DNA from: Selenomonas timonae
Lineage (GTDB): Bacteria > Bacillota > Negativicutes > Selenomonadales > Selenomonadaceae
Assembly (NCBI RefSeq): GCF_014250475.1
Contig: NZ_CP060204.1
Span: forward strand, 1,811,001-1,875,000
DNA: 64,000 nt
Direction: 5' to 3'
The notes beneath the pieces were generated by a model that saw only the letters and a program-made list of their open reading frames with translations, was not told the DNA's origin and ran no database searches. Shown here one piece after another: positions 1-10,225 of the stretch. The translations under genes and the position numbers were made by a program. The number at the start of each line of letters is the position of its first letter. The stretch's first letter is position 1.

Positions 1-21
1 AACATAGAAGGAGAGGATTTC

Positions 22-465
22 TTGCGCGCTGTAGTCACACGAGTCAAAGAAGCGTCTGTTAAAATCGAGGGAAAAATCTGCGGTCAGATCGAGACGGGCT
101 ATCTGATCCTACTCGGCATAGCGCCGGAGGATACAGCGGAGGATGCAACACATCTCGCGGAGAAAATCGTGCATCTGCGCGTGTTTTCCGATGAGGCGGG
201 GAAGATGAACCGCGCGCTTGCCGAGGTAAACGGCTCCGTTCTTGTCATCTCGCAGTTCACGCTGTTTGCCGATCTCAAAAAGCGACGGCCGGGGTTCTCG
301 AAGGCGGCAAAGCCAGAGATCGCCATCCCTCTGTATGAGGAGTTCATGGCGCAGCTCGAAGCGCGTGATGTGCATGTTGAGCGCGGGGAGTTCGGCGCGG
401 ATATGCAGGTGTATTCGCTCAACGACGGTCCCGTGACACTCCTCTTCGATACGAATGAGGTATAG
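22..465 (+). CDS. dtd: D-aminoacyl-tRNA deacylase
   Basis: Hydrolyses D-amino acids mischarged on tRNA, and Gly-tRNA(Ala), in the cytoplasm. The 147-residue length is normal for the DTD family. Both signature motifs are visible: SQFTL at residues 77-81 and GPVT near the C terminus (136-139), which carries the Gly-cisPro pair that rejects L-amino acids. The start is TTG, with GGAGAGG about 7 bases upstream. The next gene begins one base after the stop, so the two are probably cotranscribed. In many Firmicutes dtd follows relA, which would lie just outside the window (inference). Confidence 0.95.
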   Translation: MRAVVTRVKEASVKIEGKICGQIETGYLILLGIAPEDTAEDATHLAEKIVHLRVFSDEAGKMNRALAEVNGSVLVISQFTLFADLKKRRPGFSKAAKPEIAIPLYEEFMAQLEARDVHVERGEFGADMQVYSLNDGPVTLLFDTNEV

Positions 466-466
466 G

Positions 467-1699
467 ATGAATACAGAGATACTCCAAAAATACGCTGCAC
501 TCGTCATTCGCGTCGGCGTCAACCTACAGGAAGATCAGCCGCTTGTCATCCATGCGCCGATCTCCTGCGCGGACTTCGTGCACGCACTGGCGGAGGAAGC
601 CTATGCGGCCGGGGCATATGATGTTGCCGTCAACTGGAACGACGAAGAATTCGCCCACATCCGCTTCCGACAGGCGAAGGCGGAGCGGTTCCGTGAATTC
701 CCCGCATGGCGCAAGGCGTTCTATGAGGATCATGCCGAGCGCAATGCCGCATTCATCTCGATTGCGGCGTCGAATCCCGATATCTTTTCGGATGTTGATC
801 CGAAGCGCCTCACAGATGCGAGCATGGCTGCGGGAAAGGCACTCATGGACTACCGTGCGCGCCTGATGAGCAATAAAAACACGTGGTGTGTGGCCTCTGT
901 ACCTACAACGGCATGGGCGCGCAAGGTGTTCCCCGACTGTTCCCCCGAGGAGGCGGTCGAAAAACTCTGGGCGGCGATTCTGAGCGCCGCGCGCATTTCC
1001 GAGACGGAGAACCCGATATCTGCGTGGCATGCGCATATCGAGCGCCTGCAGCAGCGGACGGCCTTTCTCAATGCACACGCCTTCACGGAACTTCACTATC
1101 GCAATGGACTCGGCACGGATCTGCGCATTGCCCTGCCCGAGGGGCATATCTGGATGGGCGGTGCGGAGCGCTCGGCGGCGGGGACACTCTTTGCGGCAAA
1201 CATACCGACGGAGGAAGTATATACAATGCCAAAGCGCACGGGTGTCAACGGCACTGTATTTGCATCGAAGCCGCTCCACTACAACGGCAACCTGATTGAG
1301 GATTTCAGCCTCACGTTCCGTGACGGGAGGGTTGTCGATTATCGTGCGCAGCGGGGGCGTGAACATCTAAAGGAGCTCTTGGAAACGGACGAGGGAGCTT
1401 CCTATCTGGGTGAAGTGGCACTGGTGCCGCATGATTCGCCGATCTCGCAGAGCGGGATTCTCTTCTACAATACGCTGTTCGATGAGAACGCCTCTTGCCA
1501 CCTTGCACTTGGGAAGGCATATCCAACCTGCATTGAGAACGGCGAAAACATGACAGAAGATGAACTGCGTAAACACGATGTAAATCACTCCCTCGTGCAT
1601 GAGGACTTTATGATCGGCACAGCTGATCTTACAGTCGTCGGTCGAAAACGCTCCGGTGAGACGGTCACGATCATGGAGCACGGCAACTTTGCCTTTTGA
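467..1699 (+). CDS. M29-family aminopeptidase
   Basis: Metal-dependent leucyl-type aminopeptidase of the AmpS/AmpT/PepS family, acting on short cytoplasmic peptides. The 410 residues match family length. The expected metal ligands are all present: E250 in PTEEVYTMP, E316, E340 and H345 in FDENASCHLALG, and H378 and D380 in HEDFMIG. I use the ATG one base after the dtd stop; an upstream in-frame ATG overlapping dtd would add four residues and has no better ribosome binding site. Likely shares a transcript with dtd. Confidence 0.93.
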   Translation: MNTEILQKYAALVIRVGVNLQEDQPLVIHAPISCADFVHALAEEAYAAGAYDVAVNWNDEEFAHIRFRQAKAERFREFPAWRKAFYEDHAERNAAFISIAASNPDIFSDVDPKRLTDASMAAGKALMDYRARLMSNKNTWCVASVPTTAWARKVFPDCSPEEAVEKLWAAILSAARISETENPISAWHAHIERLQQRTAFLNAHAFTELHYRNGLGTDLRIALPEGHIWMGGAERSAAGTLFAANIPTEEVYTMPKRTGVNGTVFASKPLHYNGNLIEDFSLTFRDGRVVDYRAQRGREHLKELLETDEGASYLGEVALVPHDSPISQSGILFYNTLFDENASCHLALGKAYPTCIENGENMTEDELRKHDVNHSLVHEDFMIGTADLTVVGRKRSGETVTIMEHGNFAF

Positions 1700-1708
1700 T
1701 TTTGTGAG

Positions 1709-2362
1709 ATGGAGCATATGCAGAGATATTTTCGCTACAGTACACTTTTCTTTATGAGTCTCTTCTTCGTTCTCGCGAGCCTCTCATATGGAGAGGCGGC
1801 GGGGAAAATCACGACGGAGGACTTTTCCTATCAGGGGATTGCGCTGGGGGATTCCGAGGAAGCGCTGCGCAGCAAATGGGGCGCGCCCGATGACGAGAAT
1901 GTGCTCGCCGTCTGGGGGATTCCGCTCAGGACGCTCACCTACGGAGACCTTGTTGTGTCCACCTCGGCGGTGAACGGCAAGATTGTGGACATCAATTTGA
2001 TCGGCGAGAAATATCGTCTGCGCAAGGATGTGCACTACGGCTCGACGAGCAGCTATCTTGTGAAGGTCTATGGAAAGGCACAGCGCCAATTTCTGGACGG
2101 CTACACCTGCTATATCTTCTCCCACCCGACACAGGCGCATACGCGTCTGATCCTGAATCTGGATGCGGAGAACAAGGCGCTGCTCTCGGCGCGCATAACC
2201 ATGCTCCCCATCAGCGAGGAGGAAGCCGATGCGTTGGCGCTCTTGGACGATGAATCCCTTACGGAGTTCGATCAGAACCATGCGTTCATTGCCTCCAAGG
2301 AGATCGACGTGTCGGAGCTGCCGAACAATGATCGTGTGAAGCTCGGAGGATATGTCAAATGA
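1709..2362 (+). CDS. Secreted or periplasmic protein of unknown function
   Basis: I do not recognise a family. The N terminus is a clear signal peptide: a short basic stretch, then a hydrophobic run (LFFMSLFFVLASLSYG) ending in GEAAG, so export across the inner membrane is likely. The remainder of about 190 residues looks like a small globular domain; its opening part (GIALGDSEEALRSKWGAP) resembles the repeat-like start of small secreted proteins in which a GxS-x-xxxxxxxG-P segment is read as a BamE/SmpA-like fold, but I cannot establish this. The start is ambiguous between 1709 and 1718; the later ATG has GGAG only three bases upstream. The stop overlaps the start of the YitT gene by ATGA. 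Confidence 0.75.
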   Translation: MEHMQRYFRYSTLFFMSLFFVLASLSYGEAAGKITTEDFSYQGIALGDSEEALRSKWGAPDDENVLAVWGIPLRTLTYGDLVVSTSAVNGKIVDINLIGEKYRLRKDVHYGSTSSYLVKVYGKAQRQFLDGYTCYIFSHPTQAHTRLILNLDAENKALLSARITMLPISEEEADALALLDDESLTEFDQNHAFIASKEIDVSELPNNDRVKLGGYVK

Positions 2363-3279
2363 CACATGATCTGCACATGCGCGTACTCGGGCACCGCGTC
2401 ATGCGCTATGCCGGAATTACGCTCGGCTGCCTGATCGCAAGCTGTGCAATCAACCTCTTCCTGATTCCGGCGCATCTCCTGACGGGCGGTGCGACGGGTA
2501 TCGCGATGATCGTCTACTACCTCTTCGGGCTGCCGATCGGACTGCAGACCTTCCTTTATAATATCCCGCTGCTCTTCATGGCGTGGAAGCTGATGGGAAA
2601 GGCATATACGATCGACATCATCATCGGCACAGCGATCTTCTCCTTCTTTCTCGACTTTACACGGCCGCTCAATGCTTACGCGCCTGTGACCGACATGATG
2701 CTCACAACCGTCTACGGCGGTGTGTTTGCGGGGCTCGGTTACGGTCTTGTCTTCCGTATGAACGGCAGCACGGGCGGTTTCGACATCCTTGCCGCCATCG
2801 TGCGGAAATACTATGATCTGCATATGGGCGGCGTCCTCTTCTCGATGAACTGCCTGATTATGCTCATTGCAGCGTTCCTGTTCGGCATGGCACCCGCGAT
2901 GTTTACGCTCATCTATATGTTCATCAATGCGACAGTTGTGGATAAGATCGTCGCGGGCTTCAACCACCGCAAGGCGGTGCTCATCATCTCGGATAAGCAC
3001 AGGGAGATTGCAGAGAGCATCATCGACCAAATGCATCGCGGTGTCACGTTCCTGCATGGACAGGGAGCGTACACACGCCGTGAGCGTAACGTCGTCTTCG
3101 TTGCAGTCGGTACGACGCAGGTCGGCAAGCTGAAGTTTATCGTGCACAATGTCGATCCCCATGCCTTCGTCATCATCATGTCTGCAAACGAGGTTATGGG
3201 TCGCGGCTTCGGGCGCATCAATCAGAACGATGCCTCGGCATCGGATAATAATTATGAGGACGAGAAGGAGAGGAGATGA
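2359..3279 (+). CDS. YitT family membrane protein
   Basis: Integral membrane protein of the YitT/YpjC/YqfU type. The N-terminal two thirds hold about five hydrophobic segments, including ITLGCLIASCAINLFLIPAHL, LLTGGATGIAMIVYYLFG and LTTVYGGVFAGLGYGLVF. The last roughly 85 residues form the soluble DUF2179 domain usual for the family (HRKAVLIISDKHREIAESII onward). The length of 306 is slightly above the common 280-290 because of a charged, Asn/Asp-rich tail. The molecular function of the family is not established. The start is fixed by GGAGG nine bases upstream and the ATGA overlap with the preceding gene. Confidence 0.88.
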   Translation: MTHDLHMRVLGHRVMRYAGITLGCLIASCAINLFLIPAHLLTGGATGIAMIVYYLFGLPIGLQTFLYNIPLLFMAWKLMGKAYTIDIIIGTAIFSFFLDFTRPLNAYAPVTDMMLTTVYGGVFAGLGYGLVFRMNGSTGGFDILAAIVRKYYDLHMGGVLFSMNCLIMLIAAFLFGMAPAMFTLIYMFINATVVDKIVAGFNHRKAVLIISDKHREIAESIIDQMHRGVTFLHGQGAYTRRERNVVFVAVGTTQVGKLKFIVHNVDPHAFVIIMSANEVMGRGFGRINQNDASASDNNYEDEKERR

Positions 3280-3286
3280 TATTTAT

Positions 3287-3991
3287 ATGGAAGTAACTTA
3301 TTTGCTGAACAGCGGATTTCTTGTCCGCGTGGACGATGTGCTGCTGGTCTTCGACGCATTTGACGATCCTGCAGGCGTGCTGCCGCAGGCCTTGGAACAC
3401 GAACGCTACGAGCGGCTGTACTTCTTCGCCTCTCATGCGCATTTTGACCACTTCAATCCGAATATCACACGCTTTTCTGCCAAGGCGACGCGTTATCTCT
3501 TGAGCAAGGATATTCGTGCCCACGGGGGCGCTGCACTCATGCCGCCGGAACTGACGAGCTGGATCGGCGTCTATGATACGTGGAAGGACGACCGTATTGC
3601 AGTCACATCCTTTTCCTCGACGGACGAGGGGACATCTTTCCTCGTCGAGGTGAATGGAAAGGCGCTCTTCCACGCCGGTGACTTCAACTGGTGGGATTGG
3701 ACGGGGGACACGAGCGAGAACCGAAAACTCGCAGAGAATGCATTTCGCAAGCAGATGAAGCGCCTTGCAGGCCGCTCCTTCGACCTTGCCTTCTTCCCCG
3801 TGGACGGGCGTCTCGGTCCCTCGATGGAGCGCGGTGCAAAGGTATTCTGCGCCGAGACGCATCCGAAGGCGCTCGTCACGATGCACTCCGTCGGCTATCC
3901 TGCGTGGCAGCCATCTGCGGATTTCTTCGAGGAGGGGCGTGGGATTCCCGTCTGGTCACCGCAGACGGCGGGCGAGCGGCATTCTTTTTGA
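3287..3991 (+). CDS. Metallo-beta-lactamase-fold hydrolase
   Basis: A 234-residue protein of the UlaG/YtnP-like metallo-hydrolase group. The metal site motif HxHxDH is complete (SHAHFDHF, H50, H52, D54, H55); later candidate ligands are H in [12 protein letters not shown] and H in VTMHSVG. Substrate unknown. The start ATG has AGGAG about 11 bases upstream, seven bases after the YitT stop, so it belongs to the same operon. A longer in-frame extension into the YitT gene is rejected because it lacks a ribosome binding site and reads through the neighbour's coding sequence. Confidence 0.86.
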   Translation: MEVTYLLNSGFLVRVDDVLLVFDAFDDPAGVLPQALEHERYERLYFFASHAHFDHFNPNITRFSAKATRYLLSKDIRAHGGAALMPPELTSWIGVYDTWKDDRIAVTSFSSTDEGTSFLVEVNGKALFHAGDFNWWDWTGDTSENRKLAENAFRKQMKRLAGRSFDLAFFPVDGRLGPSMERGAKVFCAETHPKALVTMHSVGYPAWQPSADFFEEGRGIPVWSPQTAGERHSF

Positions 3992-4026
3992 AATATGTAT
4001 TGAAATATAGGAGGGCTTTCGGTAGA

Positions 4027-4635
4027 ATGGGGAAGAAATTTTATCTCTTGACACTCGGCATTGCCGTCGCGGTCATCGCTGTATTGTTTGCGGCGCACAG
4101 CGGGAGTGCAGGGATGTCATTCAATATGCTTTTGGATCAGAATAAAGGAGAGAACAGAGCTGTGGCAAATCGCATTGCAGAATTTACGACAAACAAGGGG
4201 ACCTTCGAGGTGGAGCTCTTCGAGGACAAGGCACCCATTACGACGAAGAACTTCATCGACCTCGTGGAAAAGGGCTTCTATGACGGACTGATCTTCCACC
4301 GCGTCATTGACGGCTTTATGATTCAGGGCGGCGATCCGAAGGGCAACGGGACGGGCGGCCCCGGCTACACGATTCCCGATGAGTTCGATCCCGCGCTGAA
4401 GCATGACGACGAGGGTATTCTCTCGATGGCAAATGCAGGTCCGAATACGGGCGGCAGTCAGTTCTTCATCACGCTTGCCGCAACGCCGTGGCTCGACAAC
4501 CATCATGCTGTCTTCGGCAAGGTCGTCGAGGGCATGGACGTCGTGCGCGACATCGGCCACACGCAGACCGGTTATGGCGATCGTCCCGTGCACGATGTCG
4601 TGATTGAGAAGATTACGATCAAAGACGCGAAATGA
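4027..4635 (+). CDS. Cyclophilin-type peptidyl-prolyl isomerase, membrane-anchored or exported
   Basis: Catalyses cis-trans isomerisation of X-Pro bonds. Residues about 48-200 form a compact bacterial cyclophilin with the active-site segments [25 protein letters not shown] and [12 protein letters not shown]. In front is an N-terminal hydrophobic helix ([19 protein letters not shown]) with a basic start and no lipobox, so the enzyme is probably anchored to, or exported through, the cytoplasmic membrane. An AGGAGGG site lies 11 bases upstream of the ATG, which is rather far. The stop overlaps the next start as ATGA. Confidence 0.92.
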   Translation: MGKKFYLLTLGIAVAVIAVLFAAHSGSAGMSFNMLLDQNKGENRAVANRIAEFTTNKGTFEVELFEDKAPITTKNFIDLVEKGFYDGLIFHRVIDGFMIQGGDPKGNGTGGPGYTIPDEFDPALKHDDEGILSMANAGPNTGGSQFFITLAATPWLDNHHAVFGKVVEGMDVVRDIGHTQTGYGDRPVHDVVIEKITIKDAK

Positions 4636-4928
4636 ACTACGCATATCTTTTATTGTGTGCGGATGACAGCATCTATGCAGGTTGGACGAACGACCTGCAG
4701 AAGCGTCTGCACGCACACAATGAAGGGCATGGTGCGAAGTACACGCGCGGGCGCAGACCTGTCCGCCTCGCCTACGCCGAGGCATTTGCCACGAAAGAGG
4801 AAGCGCAGAGCAGGGAGTGTCAGTTCAAGAAGCTGCGCCGAACGGAGCGCCTCTCGCTCATTCGTGCAGGACAGGACGATGCGCAGACAAGAGCGCTGAT
4901 CGAAGCGGTCAATACAGGAAAACTATAA
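4632..4928 (+). CDS. GIY-YIG nuclease-superfamily protein (UPF0213 type)
   Basis: A 98-residue stand-alone GIY-YIG domain like YhbQ/YazA. Visible core elements are [17 protein letters not shown] (the GIY...YIG equivalent, with GWT in place of YIG), the arginine in [11 protein letters not shown], and the glutamate of SRECQFKKL. These proteins are widespread; nuclease activity is known for some members, cellular role unclear. The ATGA overlap with the cyclophilin gene implies translational coupling. Confidence 0.9.
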   Translation: MNYAYLLLCADDSIYAGWTNDLQKRLHAHNEGHGAKYTRGRRPVRLAYAEAFATKEEAQSRECQFKKLRRTERLSLIRAGQDDAQTRALIEAVNTGKL

Positions 4929-4944
4929 TAAAGGGGATTATTTC

Positions 4945-6932
<1,988 letters not shown>

Positions 6933-6943
6933 TTTGCAAAACA

Positions 6944-6983
6944 CCTTGACAAGCGAGCGCATCATCGCATATACTTGTCAAGG
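6944..6983 (+). promoter_or_regulatory. Promoter of the tRNA-Tyr/tRNA-Met unit, spanned by a 9-bp inverted repeat
   Basis: TTGACA (6946-6951), an 18-base spacer and TATACT (6970-6975) lie just upstream of tRNA-Tyr. The arms CCTTGACAA (6944-6952) and TTGTCAAGG (6975-6983) are a perfect inverted repeat with 22 bases between them, one arm covering the -35 and the other the end of the -10. Confidence 0.85.
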
Positions 6984-6988
6984 TTCAT

Positions 6989-7074
6989 GGGTAGGTGGCC
7001 GAGTGGTTAAAGGCAACAGACTGTAAATCTGTCATCTTCGGATTACGATGGTTCGAATCCATCCCTGCCCACCA
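6989..7074 (+). tRNA. tRNA-Tyr (GTA)
   Basis: An 86-nt class II tRNA with a long variable arm. The acceptor strands GGGTAGG and CCTGCCC pair (one G-T), the anticodon arm ACAGA-CTGTAAA-TCTGT shows anticodon GTA, the T arm GGTTCGAATCC is present, and CCA is encoded. It is separated by two bases from the next tRNA. Confidence 0.96.
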
Positions 7075-7076
7075 CC

Positions 7077-7153
7077 GGCGGCATAGCTCAGTTGGCTAGA
7101 GCATGCGGTTCATACCCGCAGTGTCCGGAGTTCAAATCTCTGTGCCGCCACCA
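7077..7153 (+). tRNA. tRNA-Met (CAT), elongator
   Basis: A 77-nt tRNA. Acceptor strands GGCGGCA and TGCCGCC pair fully, the anticodon stem TGCGG/CCGCA encloses loop TTCATAC, and CCA is encoded. The paired first base and lack of three G-C pairs next to the anticodon loop argue against an initiator. The loop and acceptor resemble the Bacillus elongator tRNA-Met more than the lysidine-type tRNA-Ile, but sequence alone does not exclude the latter. Confidence 0.92.
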
Positions 7154-7164
7154 TATGACAATCG

Positions 7165-7199
7165 AACTCAGTCGATGAAAATAATCGGCTGAGTTTTTT
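7165..7199 (+). terminator. Terminator of the tRNA-Tyr/tRNA-Met unit
   Basis: A 12-bp stem AACTCAGTCGAT/ATCGGCTGAGTT (one G-T) with a 7-base loop runs into six Ts. Confidence 0.9.
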
Positions 7200-7290
7200 C
7201 GTGTGTACGAGAGAATTCGGGAGAAATGTATGCTGGGTGAAAAGAATGTCTTTTTCCACGAAAGTTTGAATAATTCTCCTAAATAAGTAA

Positions 7291-7319
7291 TTGATTTTTC
7301 TGAACGAGAATGTTATAAT
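7291..7319 (+). promoter_or_regulatory. Promoter of mdh
   Basis: TTGATT (7291-7296), 17 bases, TATAAT (7314-7319), with an extended TG two bases before the -10. The leader of about 90 bases holds a palindrome ATAGTT-ATG-AACTAT (7326-7340) at the predicted transcription start and a 6-bp hairpin TGTCAC/GTGACA (7363-7390) just before the ribosome binding site. The preceding segment 7200-7290 shows nothing else. Confidence 0.85.
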
Positions 7320-7415
7320 GATTCCATAGTTATGAACTATTGGTATACCCTGTTCCGAATCGTGTCACTTATTGCTAGGGATGGGTGACAGGAGAGTTTT
7401 TAAGGAGGAAATACT

Positions 7416-8366
7416 ATGAAGGTAACTGTTGTTGGTGCAGGTAACGTAGGCGCAACCGTAGCAAACGTCGTCGCGCTCAAGAAGTTTGCACAGGAAGTCG
7501 TCCTCATCGATATCAAAGAGGGCGTCTCCGAGGGCAAGGCGATGGACATGATGCAGTGCTCGCATGCCCTGAACTTTGACACGACGGTCAAGGGTGTTAC
7601 GAACGACTATGCTGCTACGGCGAACTCCGACGTTGTGGTTGTTACCTCCGGTCTGCCGCGTAAGCCGGGCATGACACGCGAGGAACTCGTCGGCGTCAAC
7701 GCAAAGATCGTCAAGAGCGTCGTGGAGCAGGCGCTCAAGCACTCCCCGAACGCAATCTTCATCATCATTTCCAACCCGATGGATGCGATGACCTATCTCG
7801 CGCTGAAGTCGACGGGACTGCCGCGCAACCGCGTCATCGGCATGGGCGGCATGCTCGACAGCAGCCGTTTCCGTTACTATCTCTCCGAGGCGCTCAACGC
7901 CGCAGGACATCCCGCAACCCCGAGCGATGTGGACGGCATGGTCATCGGCGGGCACAATGACAAGACGATGGTTCCTCTCGTCAGCATTGCAACGCTCCGC
8001 GGTATCCCTGTGACCCAGCTCCTCTCGAAGGAAGTGCTCGCAGACGTCGTCCAGAAGACGAAGGTCGGCGGCGCAACGCTGACGGGTCTCCTCGGTACGT
8101 CCGCATGGTATGCACCGGGTGCATCGGCAGCAACGCTCGTCGAGGCGATCGCGCTGGATGCGAAGAAGGTCATCCCCTGCTGTGTCTACCTCGAGGGCGA
8201 GTACGGCGAGAAGGAACTCTGCGTCGGCGTTCCCATCGTGCTCGGCAAGGGCGGCTTTGAGAAGGTCGTCGATGTCAAGCTCGAGGGCGAGGAGAAGGCG
8301 AAGTTCGAGGAGAGCGTCCAGGCAGCACGCGAGGTCAACGCACAGCTCGGCGATGCGCTGAAGTAA
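7416..8366 (+). CDS. mdh: Malate dehydrogenase (LDH/MDH superfamily)
   Basis: NAD-dependent interconversion of malate and oxaloacetate. The 316 residues begin with the Rossmann motif VGAGNVGATVA. The substrate loop reads SGLPRKPGMTREEL, with the arginines expected for a malate rather than a lactate enzyme, and the catalytic His lies in GGHNDKTMVPL. The gene has its own strong promoter, a long leader and an AAGGAGG site seven bases before the ATG, and ends at a strong terminator, so it is monocistronic. In propionate- or succinate-forming anaerobes the enzyme feeds the reductive branch of the TCA cycle (inference). Confidence 0.94.
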   Translation: MKVTVVGAGNVGATVANVVALKKFAQEVVLIDIKEGVSEGKAMDMMQCSHALNFDTTVKGVTNDYAATANSDVVVVTSGLPRKPGMTREELVGVNAKIVKSVVEQALKHSPNAIFIIISNPMDAMTYLALKSTGLPRNRVIGMGGMLDSSRFRYYLSEALNAAGHPATPSDVDGMVIGGHNDKTMVPLVSIATLRGIPVTQLLSKEVLADVVQKTKVGGATLTGLLGTSAWYAPGASAATLVEAIALDAKKVIPCCVYLEGEYGEKELCVGVPIVLGKGGFEKVVDVKLEGEEKAKFEESVQAAREVNAQLGDALK

Positions 8367-8387
8367 ATCGCTTTTGAACAAATCCAT

Positions 8388-8423
8388 AAAAGGTCTTTGC
8401 AGCCGGTCTGCAAAGACCTTTTT
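8388..8423 (+). terminator. Terminator of mdh
   Basis: A perfect 15-bp stem AAAAGGTCTTTGCAG/CTGCAAAGACCTTTT with a 5-base loop ends in five Ts. Confidence 0.93.
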
Positions 8424-8464
8424 CCTATGAAAGGCTTGTTTCTGCACAAATACGATATTGCCCC

Positions 8465-8494
8465 TTGACATTCCCTGTATATTTCCACTATAAT
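8465..8494 (+). promoter_or_regulatory. Promoter of tRNA-Lys
   Basis: TTGACA (8465-8470), 18 bases, TATAAT (8489-8494), ending 25 bases before the tRNA 5' end. Confidence 0.88.
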
Positions 8495-8519
8495 GGCTAT
8501 GCGCTCATGGAGCGTATAT

Positions 8520-8595
<76 letters not shown>

Positions 8596-8625
8596 TGTGT
8601 ATTTCATCCGCTTGGCGGTTTTTGG

Positions 8626-8655
8626 AAAAGCAGGTTGGTATGCCAACCTGCTTTT
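8626..8655 (+). terminator. Terminator of tRNA-Lys
   Basis: A perfect 13-bp stem AAAAGCAGGTTGG/CCAACCTGCTTTT with a 4-base loop, between tRNA-Lys and surE. The T run is four, followed by C, so surE might receive some readthrough; no separate surE promoter is evident. Confidence 0.85.
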
Positions 8656-8675
8656 CGTGTATAGGAGGCGTGCTT

Positions 8676-9437
8676 GTGAATATCCTGATACTGAATGACG
8701 ACGGCATTGCGGCGGAGGGGATACGGACGCTCGCGCGTCATCTGGCGCAGCGTCATACTGTGACCGTTGCCGCACCGATGCATCAGCAGAGCGGGACATC
8801 TCACGCACTGACGATCGGGCGTGCAATCGAGGTGCGCGCCGATGAGCGCTTCGATTGCACGCATGACATTCGGGCATGGGCGATCGATGGGACGCCGACG
8901 GACTGTGCAAAGCTCTATCTGGACGCGATTGCGGAGGAAACGCCGGACGTCGTGCTCTCCGGGATCAACCACGGCTCGAACCTCGGCACCGATGTGATCT
9001 ACTCGGGCACGGTCGGCGCCGCTTTCGAGGGGCTTTTTCACGGCATTCCGTCCTTTGCACTCTCCTTGGTCGAGGGGAGCAGCATTTCCTATGCGGAAGC
9101 GGCGGCATATTTTGAAGGCTTTATGGAAGATGTGCTGGCAGTGATGGAAAAGCCGTTTCTGCTCAATATCAATTTTCCGAAGGAACTTGCGGACGGACAG
9201 CCTCATTTCGTCTTCTGCAGGCAGGGTGGGCGTGACTATATTAATGCGTTCGAGCGCATTGAGGAGAACGGACGCGTGCACTACCGGGTGGCGGGCGAGG
9301 TGTCCGATACGGATAAGGGCGCGGGCACGGACATCTATGCCGTGGAGCACGGGCTGATCTCCGTAACGCCCGTCGGCATGGATATGACGGACTATCCGTT
9401 GCTTGAGGAATGCGGCAGGCTTATCGAGACGCGCTGA
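8676..9437 (+). CDS. surE: 5'/3'-nucleotidase SurE
   Basis: Metal-dependent survival protein that dephosphorylates nucleoside monophosphates. The GTG start is chosen because AGGAGG lies seven bases upstream and the product begins MNILILNDDGI, the family's conserved start with the metal-binding D-D pair; reading further upstream would cross the tRNA terminator. The conserved segments SGTSHALT, WAIDGTPTDCAKL and GINHGSNLGTDVIYSGTVGAA follow in order. Length 253 is standard. It is followed by a terminator. Confidence 0.95.
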   Translation: MNILILNDDGIAAEGIRTLARHLAQRHTVTVAAPMHQQSGTSHALTIGRAIEVRADERFDCTHDIRAWAIDGTPTDCAKLYLDAIAEETPDVVLSGINHGSNLGTDVIYSGTVGAAFEGLFHGIPSFALSLVEGSSISYAEAAAYFEGFMEDVLAVMEKPFLLNINFPKELADGQPHFVFCRQGGRDYINAFERIEENGRVHYRVAGEVSDTDKGAGTDIYAVEHGLISVTPVGMDMTDYPLLEECGRLIETR

Positions 9438-9458
9438 CTGCCCGTTGATAATCACTAT

Positions 9459-9494
9459 AAAGAGAGGGGATTCCGTCTTCTCCTCTTTTTTTTT
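9459..9494 (+). terminator. Terminator of surE
   Basis: AAAGAG-A-GGGGA pairs with TTCTC-CTCTTT across a 7-base loop, with one bulged A, followed by nine Ts (9486-9494). Confidence 0.8.
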
Positions 9495-9508
9495 GCGCCC
9501 ATTTGCGG

Positions 9509-9514
9509 TATAAT
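9509..9514 (+). promoter_or_regulatory. Probable -10 of the tetrapyrrole operon promoter
   Basis: TATAAT lies 40 bases before the first gene. The region 17 bases upstream is the T tract of the surE terminator, so the -35 is poor; activator dependence or a weak promoter is possible. Confidence 0.55.
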
Positions 9515-9553
9515 AGCGAACGTGAATAGGATTCATATTTCGGAGGTGTCTCT

Positions 9554-10225
9554 TTGCTGTACCCCGTGAATCTCGATCTAAGCGGTCGGCTCATCATTGT
9601 TGTGGGAGGCGGCACAGTGGCCGAGCGCAAGGTCGCGGGGCTGCTCGCTGCGGACGCCTCCGTCTCTGTGCGCGTGATTGCACCGCAGATGACAGAGCGA
9701 CTGCATGCGTTCGCAGCAGATGAGCGCATTGATTGGAGAAATGAACGCTATATACGCGGTTCCTTGGAAGGGGCATTCCTCGTCTATGCGGCGACGGATT
9801 CTCCCGCGATCAATGCGGAGATTGCCGCCGAGGCAAACGCATGCGGAAGCCTCGTGAATATCATCGACGATCCGCATGCCTCGTCGTTCCAGGTTCCCTC
9901 AATGCTGCGGCGCGGGGATTTCCTGCTGACGGCATCGACGGGTGGTGGGAGTCCCGCGCTTGCGCGGGCGATACGGATGGAGCTTGAGCAATTCTATCCG
10001 CCTTCGTTTGGCATGTGGTTGGAGCGTGCTGCGATTCTGCGCGCAAAGTTGCAGGAGGAGCTTCCGACGAGCAGTGCGCGCACGGAGTTCTGGCGGACGG
10101 CACTGCGTCCCGATATTTTGAATATGATTCGCTGTGGAGAGTTAGAGAAAGCGGAGGTTGAGTTACGGCATGCAGCTCTTGACATTGGGGCTAAATCATC
10201 GCACGGCTCCGGTAGACGTGCGTGA
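9554..10225 (+). CDS. Precorrin-2 dehydrogenase / sirohydrochlorin ferrochelatase
   Basis: Oxidises precorrin-2 to sirohydrochlorin with NAD and may insert iron to make sirohaem; equivalent to the N-terminal part of CysG, Met8p or YlnF. The 223 residues start with a beta strand and the NAD-binding segment IIVVGGGTVAERKV (about 14-27), followed by the conserved NIIDDPHASSFQVPS and LLTASTGGGSPALA segments. The TTG start has CGGAGGT about seven bases upstream. It overlaps hemA by 56 bases, an unusually long overlap. The C-terminal tail past the helical domain is the part inside hemA. Confidence 0.9.
   Translation: MLYPVNLDLSGRLIIVVGGGTVAERKVAGLLAADASVSVRVIAPQMTERLHAFAADERIDWRNERYIRGSLEGAFLVYAATDSPAINAEIAAEANACGSLVNIIDDPHASSFQVPSMLRRGDFLLTASTGGGSPALARAIRMELEQFYPPSFGMWLERAAILRAKLQEELPTSSARTEFWRTALRPDILNMIRCGELEKAEVELRHAALDIGAKSSHGSGRRA

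Noticed and set aside
3149-3286. Longer start for the metallo-beta-lactamase-fold protein inside the YitT gene
   Set aside because: There is no ribosome binding site, and the added residues are a frame-shifted reading of the YitT coding sequence.
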